Source of the DNA: Candidatus Omnitrophota bacterium
GTDB lineage: Bacteria > Omnitrophota > Gorgyraeia > Zapsychrales > Zapsychraceae
Assembly: GCA_020429915.1 (NCBI GenBank)
Contig: JAGQKV010000022.1
Coordinates: 1-64,000, forward strand
DNA: 64,000 nt
Direction: 5' to 3'
The translations under genes were made by a program, and so were the position numbers. Shown piece by piece: positions 13,801-25,800 of this stretch (the stretch's first letter is position 1; each line of letters opens with the position of its first letter). Under the pieces are notes generated by a model. It ran no database searches. It was given only the letters and a program-made list of their open reading frames with translations, and was not told where the DNA came from.

Positions 13801-16800
13801 TCGATCAATCCGAAACGTTATTTCGGTGAAGCGCCGGTGAGTGTGACCTTCATCGAACAAAATGAACGCAGCGGCAACTTCAAGCGCCGCATCGAAGACA
13901 TCCATGATGGACATATCTACTATACCGAACAATTCAAGTACATTTACACTGATGGCGGCAGTGAAAAGCGGACCTACGTCAAATTCAATATTGTTAAGAG
14001 CGTAGATGAGCATGGTGATCTGAAGCTGGTTGAGCAAGAACTGGCGCAAACGGTGACGATCGCCGGCACGCAATACGTCCGCGGATCCAAAGCCCGGTTC
14101 TTCGACAACACCGAGAAAGACTACAGAGACTTGATGCACAGCTTCAGCGTTCTGGGTGATGATCTCGTCATCCATGAAAACCGTGCAATCAAGGCTGACA
14201 AAAAGCGTCGCTTCAAGCTGGAAGTCGAACAAGCCTATACCAGCCAGTTGAAGGTTGTCGGCATCGTTTACAGAATCGGTAAGGACGGCAAGCCGGTCAA
14301 GGCCTTTGTAGATGTAGAGGCGAGTCCGGTGGCCCTGAAGCTTATCGGATTCCGTCACGCCAAGTTCTTGGGTGAAGAAATCAAGTCGGCCAAGACACGT
14401 GACGGCTTGGTTAAATACAAGCGCGTCACGGTACGGGTCGCCAACCGGGAATTTGAAAAACGATTGGAGCTGGACGACAAGCGCGCGAACGACAACAAGT
14501 TCGTCGGATACTTCCAGAAATGGAATCTGTTCATGCAAAAGCTGCGCGGTGCCGCCGTCAAGATCAGTGACATCGATCCGACCGATCCGACTTACGCATC
14601 ATATCGCCGCGCCGCCCGCCTCAACATCGAGCGTATCGAGAAGATTCTGGAAAACAGAGGCCGGATGACAGAAGCCTTCGCCGATCTGATGCAAGACCTG
14701 TTGAACATGATGAACGAAGCCCTTGATCCGACCGACAGCAGCATCGACATTCTCGCACTGGTCGAATTGGGAGCCCAGGAAACGATCGGTATGCTGGATG
14801 AATTCAAGCGTGATCAACGCCGCATGTTCGACCGCCGCGTCTACCAGCAAATCGTCACTCGCATCGCGCCGTACTTCGGTGAGGACTTCAACGCGGCCAA
14901 GGATCAAAGGATGATCCGGCGCGTAATCGAACGCGACGCACAGCCGGGCGAGGCTCAATTCACCGGCGCCGAAGCGGTCATGAAGAGACGGCTGGATATG
15001 CTTACACAAGCCGTGGAAAACCTCGATCCGGCACGTCCGTACTCGCAAAACGTTTACAAGGTGATCAGCGAAGTGCTGATGACCAACGGCTTCGATATCA
15101 ACTTCGCCGGTATCCGCGATCTGGACGTCTTCAAGGGTATGAGCATAACGCAACGGATCATCTTCGAACACCTGCTGAAGAACGCCTTCCCGGCCGGTTT
15201 CGCGGACGAAGACAACAACAACGTCATCCTGACCCGCGCGTCCGACCTCAACGACGGCTTCCTTAAGGATCTGGGCCGCAATCCGGAGGCCATGCAAGGG
15301 GATCAATATAGTGATGAACGCCGCGCCGAGGCGATGCTCCACGAGTTGATCGGTCTGCACCTGGTCGGCGGTCCGACCAAGACCAGGGGACAAATCCAGC
15401 GCCGTACCGACGCCCAAAACATCATCATTCAGCGCAAGATGCACAAACTTAACAGCATTGTTGCCGAAGACGCGCCGTATCACGATCCGCAAATCGAAGC
15501 CGTGTCCAATCCGTTCGTCGGACAGCTGATGCCTAGCCTGTACCGTGCCACGACTACGCAGCAGCCGATCCCGGGTATCATCCACCTCGGTCTCTATTAT
15601 GATGTGGCTCCGGACGGATTGATCTCGGTCGAACAAGAAAATCTCCGCCTGGGAGATGCGGAAATCCTTTACTCCACATTCGCTCCGAGTGACGAATCGA
15701 CGTACTACACGGATGAGCTGGTCAACTACGGTATTAGTGCAGACACTCATACCGTGCTGGCCACGCACGCCCAGGTCGAACAACTGCGGGAAATGGGAAT
15801 CGACTTCGAAGCGCTTGATATCGAACTCGAAGACACCGGCCGTGAACAACCGGTCCTGACAGCCGAGCAGCTGGAGCACTTCAAGGATATGGGAGTTGAT
15901 GTCACCGAAATGGGTATCGATCCGGAAACCGGCCGTCGCCTGGATGCCCGCGACATCGAACGTCCGGAAGAAGAACGTGAATATATCTTCACCATCAAGC
16001 ATGCCGCTGTGGCCCATCTGATCGATCCGAACTTCGCTTACGTCGAAAGCCACCGTTTGGCAGAAGCTACCGAAAAGCAAGCCGACGAATCGATGCTGGC
16101 GATGCTGAATATCCGCGAAATCATCCGGGTGATCGGTGACGCCAACGGCGCGATGATCCTGCCGCCGGATGACAAGGCCGCGGAAATGGTTCACATCATG
16201 CCGAGCATCAATGTGCCGTTCATGCTGCCGCAAGTCGATGGCGACGAAGAGCAATACGTGATGATCTACATCAATATCAGCGACCTGTTCATGGATAACT
16301 CGCTGCTCGATATCCTGATTAACTACCTCAGACGTCTGCTCGGACAACTCTGGGATATTGCCGAACACAAGATTGAAGAATACAAGATTGCCGAAGGCAT
16401 CTACGAAGCCGCCGGCCAAACCGGATACACGGCCGCACCGATCCGCGTCAGCGTCACGGTCGAACCGATCGAAGTTCAACCGGTCAGCGCCAGTGCTGCG
16501 GTAATCGCCGATACGGCTGTCGCATCCGACAATGTGGGCGCTGTCTTCTACGCCATCACTACCACCGGTGACACTGATGAAGCTCAATTATCCGAACTGA
16601 AGCTGACCCGCGGTGTTCCGGAACTGACCGACGAAGACGCGGCTTGGAGAAGCTTCTACGACAAGAAGGTGGAAGAGAAGGATATGCGCTACGTTGAGCA
16701 GTTGGCTCAGCGCTTCGCGCTCGACCAACGCGCCGAATGGCAGCAATTCAAGCAAGACCGTATGGATAACGCCGCCTGGACGATCGTCTTCGATATGCTG

Positions 16801-19800
16801 AAGAACGCCGATACCGGCAACGCGGTCCAGGACGAAGGCATCAGTGAACCGGAAACTCTGAGTATCCCGGCACGCACCATCGAACACGAAGCCGTGAACG
16901 GCACCGAAGTGCTGGTCGAAGAACGCGGTGGATATGTCAGCCTGAGACTGCCGGAACTGACCGTAGACGAAATCCTCGACACACCGGGCGTCAGCGGAGA
17001 CGTTCTCCTGATCGGCAAGTCGATCGACGTACCGCTGACCATCGTTGATCTCGACCAGAAACACTCGCAGACTGCGCAGGTTTACATTCTCGAAGACAAA
17101 TGGATCAGCCATAAGACGCTGTGGGATCTGTTGCTCGAACTGTTGAGCAGGCTCTTAGGCGGCCTGTGGGAACGTATGATCGATGCTGTAAACAGCGAAG
17201 AGACGGGTGTTCCGCCGCACGTCAAGTACGCCGAGCTGATCGCCCAGCGCGTTGAAGAGTATGAAATTCAACTGGCCGAAGTCACTGTGGCCGTAGAAAA
17301 GGCTCAAGAACAATCCCAAGCAGCCGTCTTCTACGCGACCACCACCACCGGTGATACGACCGTCGGATCCGGCGACGTCGCGATGCTCGCCCGCACGCTG
17401 GAACTGACCAAGGGTCTGCCGGAAACATTCGAAAGCGATGCCGAACAAACCGCGGCCTGGAGAAACTTCTACGACAAGAAGGTAGCGGAAGGCGACCAAC
17501 GCTACATCGACCAACTCGCGCAACGCTTTGTCCACGACGAACGTTCGGAATGGCAACACTACCGCGAAGACCGTCGCGACCATGGCGACTGGAAGGTTGT
17601 CTTCGTTTTGATCAATCAACTGCCGGAAGCAAAGCATCATCAAACCGCCAAGGAAACGATCTCAACAGAAATGGCCAAAGAAAAGGCCCTGACGGAACGT
17701 CCGGCCGTCGGCAAAAAGAGCGCGGTCTTCTACGCGATGACCTACACCGGCGACAGCGCCGAAGGCCAAACCGATGCCGCCGTGTTGGCCAAGACGCTTG
17801 ATTTGACCAAGGGCGTGCCGGAGACATTCGAAAGCGACGACAATCGCGTGGCGGCCTGGAGAGACTTCTACGACCGTAAGGTAATTCAAGGTGATGAGCG
17901 CTACATCCGACAGTTGGCGCGGCGCTTTGAATCCGACGAACGCGAAGAATGGCAACTCTTCCGTCAGCAGCGCGAAAATAATCCGGAGTGGCAGGTCGTC
18001 TTCGTCCTGATGAGCAAACGGGAAGAGGTCAAACATCATCAGGATCCGAAGGTATCCCTGCAGTCCGAACACGAACGCGAAGAAACCTTCGAGACCAAGG
18101 TTACCCGCACCGCCAAGAACGCGGTGTTCTACGCGATGACGTACACCGGCGACAGCGCCGAAGGTCAAACCGATGTCGCGGTCCTGGCCAAGAACCTCGA
18201 TCTGACCAAGGGCGTGCCGGAGACATTTGAAACCAGCGAGGAACGGATAGCCGCGTGGAGAGACTTCTACGACCGCATGGTGGCCAAGGGCGACAAACGA
18301 TACGTCGAACAGGTGGCCCAGCGTTTTCTTCTGGATGAACGCGAAGAATGGCAACTCTTCCGTCAGCAGCGTGAAAACAATCCGGAATGGGAGGTTGTCT
18401 TCGTCCTGATGAACAAGCTGCAGCCGGAAGGACATCACCAGGATCCGGAAGTTTCCCTGCAATCGCAGCACGAACGCGAAGAGACCTTTGAAACGAAAGT
18501 CACGCGCATCAAGCGCAACGCGGTCTTCTATGCCATGACATACACCGGGGACAGCGCCCAGGGCGACGATTTTGTGGCGGTCCTGGCCAAGAACCTCGAT
18601 CTGACCAAGGGCGTGCCGGAGACATTTGAAACCAGCGAGGAACGGGTAGCCGCGTGGAGAGACTTCTACGACCGCATGGTGGCCAAGGGCGACAAACGGT
18701 ACGTGGAACAACTCGCGCAACGGTTTATTCTCGATCCGCGCGATGAATGGCAGCAGCTCAGACAGGCCCGCAAGCATGATCCGGAATGGCAGGTCGTCTT
18801 TGTCCTGATGAACAAACTGCAACCTGAAGGACATCATCAGGACCGTGAAGTGTCCCTGCAATCGCAACAGGAACGCAAAGAAACCTTCGCCACCAAGGTC
18901 ACCCGCATCAAGCGTAATGCGGTCTTCTACGCAATGACCTACACCGGTGACGAGACTACGGGCGACGACACCGTGGCCGTTCTCGCTCAGGCCCTGGATT
19001 TGACCAAAGGCGTTCCGGAGACATTTGAGACCAGTGAGGAACGGGTAGCCGCCTGGAGAGAATTCTACGATCGTATGGCGGCCAAGGGTGACCGTCGCTA
19101 TATCGAACAGCTGGCTCAGCGCTTTATCCTGGATGACCGCGATGAATGGCAACTGTTCCGCCAACAACGCGAAAATAATCCGGAGTGGCAGGTCGTCTTT
19201 ATCCTGATGCATAAGCTGGAAGAAGTAGGGCATCACCAGGATCCGGAAGTCTCGTTGCAATCGCAGCAGGAACGTAAGGAAACCTTCGTGGCCAAGGTCA
19301 CCCGCATCAAGCGCCACGCGGTGTTCTTCGCGATGACCTATACGGGAGACAGCACGACCGGCACCGGAGATGCTGCGTTGTTGGCCCAGGCCCTCGACTT
19401 GACCAAGGGTGTACCGGAAACCTTTGAAACCGGCGTCGAACGTGTGGCTGCCTGGCGCGAATTTTACGACCGCAAGGTCCGCGAAGGCGACCCGGACTAT
19501 ATCACCCAGATCGCCAAGCGCTTCCTGCTTGATCAGCGCGACGCATGGCAACAATTCCGCCGCGATCGGGCAAGCGCGCCGGCCTATCGCGAAGTCTTCG
19601 CGTTGATCCGGTCCATCGAAACACCGGAGCGACCTGTCGTCACACCAGAGGTCGCCGAGGTCATTGTCCCGGCGGTCAAGCCGCACAAACCGTGGATCAG
19701 CGACGTCTATGAGATCAGTTACTTCCAGGACGAGGAGGTCAATCCGTACCGAGCCCTGGTGCATGTGCCGCATATCGAGTGGCCGCCGCTGAAGACCTTC

Positions 19801-22800
19801 GAGATCCTCGGTCCGCCGATTATTGACCGCGATATCCTGATGATCGGGGAAGTGGTCGACGTTCCGGTCCGTATGCCGGTCTTTGAACGGCCGCGTGAAC
19901 GTCGCAATCCGTTTGCCGTCCTGGTGGAAGCCGCGGCTTTCGTTGAAAATCAACTCGATTTGTTCGTGGACTATCTGTTCGCGCTGACTGTTTCGATCTG
20001 GAACCGCCTCGGCGATATTCTGACCTTCAAGCGGATTATCGATCACCGCGAAAAGACGGTCGACCAGGCCGTACAAGAAGTGGAACACCTGCGCTATGAT
20101 CTGCCGATTAACGCCATCCGTCCGGAGATCGTTCCGGTCGAGCCGGCCGTCGACAATCTTGACGATTACGGTCTGGACACTGCTGAGATCGAGGTGCCGG
20201 CCATCGAAGTTCAATTGCCGGCCCCGGTCTTCACCACGGCCGCGCGCGTGTTGTCGCCGTTCAAGATCGATCCGGTCTCCGGGGTCGTCGTGGAGGAAAC
20301 CGAAGATAAAACCGCCGTCTTCTTCGCCATGACCTATACCGGCGACAGCACGGCCGGACTGACGGACGTGGCGCTGTTGGCCAAAGAACTCGATCTGACC
20401 AAAGGCGTTCCGGAAACATTTGAAACGGATGAAGAGCGCGTGGCGGCCTGGCGAGACTTCTACGACAAGAAGGTGGAAGAGGGCGACGCCACCTACATCC
20501 GTCAGATCGCCGAACGCTTCCGCCGCGACAGCCGTCCGGAATGGCAGCGGTTCCGCTGGGCGCGTGAGCATCATCCCGCGTTTCAACCGGTCTTCGAGAT
20601 ACTTGCCCACACCGCGGAGAGTAAGGATATGCCGGCAATTTCATCACGTAAGCCGGGAATCCTGCCTGAGTTTAATCTGACCGAAACCAAAAAGCCGGTG
20701 TTCACGCAAAACTTCAAGGATCGGCCGAAGTCGAAGTACGATGAAAAAGACGCGGCCAAGATTGTTGAGGCAACACTCAAGGCGGAGTCCGATTCCATCG
20801 CGGCCGTCAAACGGACCCGGCAGCTGCGGCCGGTCAACCGTCCGCAAGTCCGTCAGCTGACCATCAAGGAACGCCTGGCCCAGGCCCGCATTCTTCAGGA
20901 TGCCTTCAGTAAGTACAAACGTCGTCATCCGGACGCGCAACTGACAGACGATGTCCGCCGGATCATCGAACGGCAAATGCGCCGCAATAACCGGCGCAAC
21001 AAACAAACTGCGGTGATCGCAGCGGCGAAGACGTCCAGGAGAGCTGTTCCCCGGTCCGCGCGGAAGCGGTCGAATTGGAAAAAAGTCAGCGGCAAGTTCC
21101 GGGTTATCCAAATCGACAATGGCGTCATAAGTGATCGCGGGCCGTTCCGCCGTCAACGACCGCAGACACGGACCGTGCAGAAATCGACTTACCAAAAACC
21201 GGTTTATAGCCGTAAGCAGCGCGATAAGGTTGTCGACGCGACACTCGCCTTGGAAGAAACGCGCGTCAATAAAACCCGCGAGCCCCGCTTCCAGCGCCGC
21301 CGGCCGGTGATGGTCCTCCGCGACGGGCAGCTGATCAGCGACAATCGTCAGGAGGTGCTGCGGGCACAACGCAAGCGTCCGGCCAGCGTGACGGGAATCG
21401 ATCGTGACCGGGTTATCGACGCGACGCTGTATTTGGAGGATAAGGGCGTGGTTAAGAATGAGGATCAAACAAGCCGTCTTGATCAAGCTACCCAGCGTCA
21501 ACAGATCCGCGAGCAATCGATCAGTGAAACCCTGCGCTCGGAGGAGGAAAAGATTTACGGCAAACGCTTTGTCAATCAACGATCGCGCGGTGACGCAACC
21601 GGCGGCCAGGCTGAACAGCCGAGCGGAATTGAGAACCTCCGTGACGCGGCGTTGCTCGCACAACCCGGGTACGACAGCAAACGGCTGGTCCTGCCGAAAC
21701 GGGCCCTGCCGTCGGAGCTAACTGAAAAAGAACGCGCCCGTAAGTCCGCGGACGCGGCCGTTCTGGTCGAAGAATTGCGCGCGGCCAGCCGGCAGCCGTC
21801 GATCTATGAGCGCCTGAAGGCGGCGGGGGCCGAAGTGCGCACGCTGTCGCGTGAAACCATCATCATCGAGGCGCCGCAGGCGCCGCAATACGATCCGGAC
21901 GAACCGTCCGTTGATTTGGCGCGTGAAATCGACAATGCACTGCTGCTGGAAGAAATGAAACTGGCACAGGCCGCCGGTGAGGTGACCGTAACGGAAGCCG
22001 CGGAGCTGTCCGATGTCGTGGACCGGGTCGAACCGCGTCAGACCAAGTCAACCGTGCTTGATTTCTATCAATTAAATCCGCCGGTCCGCCGCCGGCGTGA
22101 GCAAGACGCCCGCACCCGGCGTGATGACGCCTTTATTGCCGAGCTGGAAATGGATCGCATCCTGGACAATATCCGCTTTTATCCGGAACGCGCAGAGGAG
22201 TTGGCGTGGGATTTTGTCGAACGCACCGTTGTTGAAGACTACTTCATCAATCCGTTTGAGGCGGCGCGCGTGATGGTCGGCGGGCGGGGGCTGGCTGAAG
22301 ATGAGGAAGGTTCTGCCTACAATGCGGCCGAGCTCCTGGAGCCGGAGGAAGTCCTTCCGTATAGGTCCCTTTCACGTGACATGAATTTGATGGATTTGGT
22401 GCGGCTGCGTTTGCATGAACGGATCCGTTTTTCACCGGACTTCCCGGGCAAGGCTCCGTTGCTGACCGCCATGTCGGTTCCCGAATATCCGTTTCTCCGC
22501 GCGCCGCTTCCCGTTCCGGATAGTATTGCCGAGCAGGAACTGCTCGCCTCCTACTTAAGGTTGTACTACGAGCGCTACTGGTATTTGCCCCGCATCGGTG
22601 ACCTTAGATTCCAATTCTTCCTGCCGGATACTCTGAAATTTGGGATCTTTGTTGTTGAGTACGATCCGCGTTTGTATCCGGGCTCCGACTTCCCGGCGTG
22701 GGTCCCGGTCAATCTGCATGTGGTCTACAAACCGTTGAAACTGCCGGATGTGGTCATCTTGGAGGTGCCGCCGCGGCCGGTCAACAAGCTGGTGATTCTG

Positions 22801-25800
22801 CCGATCGAGGATGTGGATCCGGTCCCGATCACCGCGCTGCCCGATTATGAATTCGTACGGAAACGGCTCAAACTGCTCGAGCAGTATCTGCCGCCGGAAC
22901 CGGTGACCCGTATTCCGTCCGGTCCGGAGGTGAAGACCGGGGCGTTGACGGGCGATAAGGAGATCGGTGAGGTCGCGCACGCCGTCGCGGACCGGACTCT
23001 GGACGTGAGACGGTTGCGCTTCCTTCAGGAGTACCTGACGCCGCCGCCGGTGATTCCGGGTGAGCCCGGACCGCGGATCGATGTCCGGATTTATCCGCTG
23101 GACAAATTTGTAGCTATCCCGCTGACTGCGATACCGGATTACGCCTTTGTCCTCGAACGGCTCAAGCTGCTGGAACAGTATCTTCCGCCCGAACCGGTCA
23201 CCCGCATTCCGTCTTCTCCGGCGGTGTCCGGTCTGACGGTGCGGGTTGATGCGGGGCTATCGGCGGGTCTGACCGCCCGGCAGGATTATGAATACATTCT
23301 GCAACGGCTGTATGCCTTGGAGCAGCAGGTTACACCCGGGATTGCGGAGCGCGACCGCGTTGACGGTGACCGCTCTCCGGCGGGACCGGGCGGACGGCTG
23401 CCGCGGCCTGTGCTTCCGCTGCCGGATCCGTTGACGGGCGTCGGCCCGGCGCCGGTCGTCTATCCGGCCATTATTCCGGTGGAAGACAGCGTGGAAGTGC
23501 CGCTGACGGCATTACCCGACTATGAATTTGTCCTCGAACGGTTGCGTCTGCTGGAACAATATTTACCGCCGGAGCCGGTACAGCAGATACCGCCGCGGCC
23601 GGAGGTGGAGGTACGGATCATTCCTTACCGGGAAACGGTGGAGGTTCCGATCACGGCTCTGCCGGACTACGAGTTTATCCGCAAACGGATGGACCTGCTG
23701 GAACAATATTTGCCGCCAGAGCCTGTGGTGCGTGTTCCGGAGCGTCCCAAGATTGAAAATCGCAAACTGCGTTTCCTCCATGATTACCTCCCGGCGTCGG
23801 CGGCGGTTACCGTGACGCCGGGCCCCGTGATCGATACCCGGATTGTCCCGCTCCGCAAGTTCGTAAAGGTTCCGGTGACGGCCATTCCGGATTACGCGTT
23901 TGTCCTGGATCGGTTGCAAATGCTTGAACAATACCTGCCGCCGGATCTGGACATTGACGCTGAATCAGGAAAGCAGCCCGATCGAAGAAGCGTTTCACTG
24001 GACGGTTTTGGGCTTGTCCGGCGCGCGGATGTGGCGGACGACGGGCCGGTATGGGAGCAACTCAGATTGCTGGAGCAGAATTTGCTGCCCACGACAAGGG
24101 TTCGTGACGCCGAAAGAAATGCGGTCTTCTTTACGATGAACTATGCCGGAGACAGTTCGCAAGGCAAGTCGGATGTGGCGGTCCTGGCAAAGATCCTGTA
24201 TCTGACCAAGGGAGTACCGGAACCGTATGATTCGCAGGACAAACGTGTCGCAGCGTGGCGTGATTTCTATGATCGCGCTGTCCGCAGGGGTGAGGAGCGT
24301 TACATGAAACAGCTGGCCCAACGTTTTCTGATCGATAGCCGCCCCGAATGGCAACAGTTCATGCGGGACAGAGCGCGCGATCCGGAATGGCAGGCGGTCT
24401 TCCGATTGGTCGACAAACTGGCGAAAGTCAGACAATATCAGGATTCACGATTTATGCTGGACACTCTTCGGACACAGGTTGCCGGCCACGGGAGTGCGGA
24501 AGGAAGGACCGAAGCAGGACGACCGCACTTCCTGCGCTATCAGTTGCCGCCGGAGCCGGGTCCGGACGTTCCGGTCCGACCGAGAGTAGCGGCGGGGATA
24601 ATCCCCATGGAAGGCATCTTCCAGGTGCCGATCACGGCGTTGCCGGACTACGATTTTATACGCAAACGCCTGAAGCTTCTGGCAAAATACATGACCCGCG
24701 ACTTTGTTGTGCCCATACCGCCGCGGCCCCAGGTGGAGATCCATATCATTCCGTTCAGCGAATTTGTTGAGGTGCCGATCACCGGGCTGCCGGACTACAA
24801 GTTCGTTCTGGAACGGATGAGAATGCTCGCTCAATATTTGCCGCCGGAACCGGTCACCGAAGTGCCCCCGCGGCTCAAGGTCGACATCCGTCCGCCGCGT
24901 ATCGAAAAGTCAATCCATGTCCCGCTGCGCTCTATAACCGGTCGTAAGAATGAAACCAAGCGCCTGCGTTTCCTTGAGCAGTACCTGCCGCCGGAGCCGG
25001 TCACCGAAGTGCCGCCGCGCCCCAAGGTCGACGGGCTGATCATTCCGATCGAAAAGTCGATCGATGTCCCGATCATTCCGTTTGAGGACAAGGATATGTT
25101 CCTCGAACGTATTCGCGGTCTGGAACAATACCTGCCGCTGCCGCCGGTCACTCCGGTGACGCCGCCGGTCATCGTCCCGACCGGTGCGCGCATCGAGCCC
25201 AAACGGCCGCAGCAGGAATCTTCCATCGAGGGCCGCGACAAGGTCTTCCAGGAAAGCTCGCGCGAGGATCTGCCGGCCGAACCGGTCCGCCTGGAAAGCT
25301 TCATTATCGAGATTCCGGTCGGCGAGGTACTTCAGGAAAGCTCCCGCGAGATGGAAATACGGGAGGGGACTCATCAGGAAAGTCGCGCGACGATAGACCC
25401 GCGTCATCCACTCGTTCCGCCGCCTGCATTAGTTGAGAGTCAGGAGCGGAGAAGATTGCCGGGGGACCGACAAGTTCCCAATCCCAAACCGGCGGTCCGC
25501 TTTGAAAGCACCAGGACGGAATCCACGCGGGAAACCATCCTGTTGGAAAGTTTCCGTACGCAGTTCCCGTGGCAGGAGCGAGACCGCGACAACCTGTCCA
25601 CAAACGAGCCGAGTGAGCGTGTCCTGCAACAAAGTTTGCTGGAAGAGCAACCGCGCGCACAAGTGCCGCCATTGTCACTTCGTTCCGGGGCGGCACATCA
25701 ACGCCTTTACCGGCAACGGGCAGATGAGGTCAACCGGGAGCGCGACCGGCTGTATAAGCGGTCTGTCGATCCCGAACGTCCGGCCGAACTGTTCCAAAGC

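Noticed and set aside
17662..20610. A 982-codon open frame on the minus strand across the R1 repeats
   Set aside because: It repeats with the same 399-bp period as the sense repeats, so it is a mirror of them, and it has no domain or start signal.
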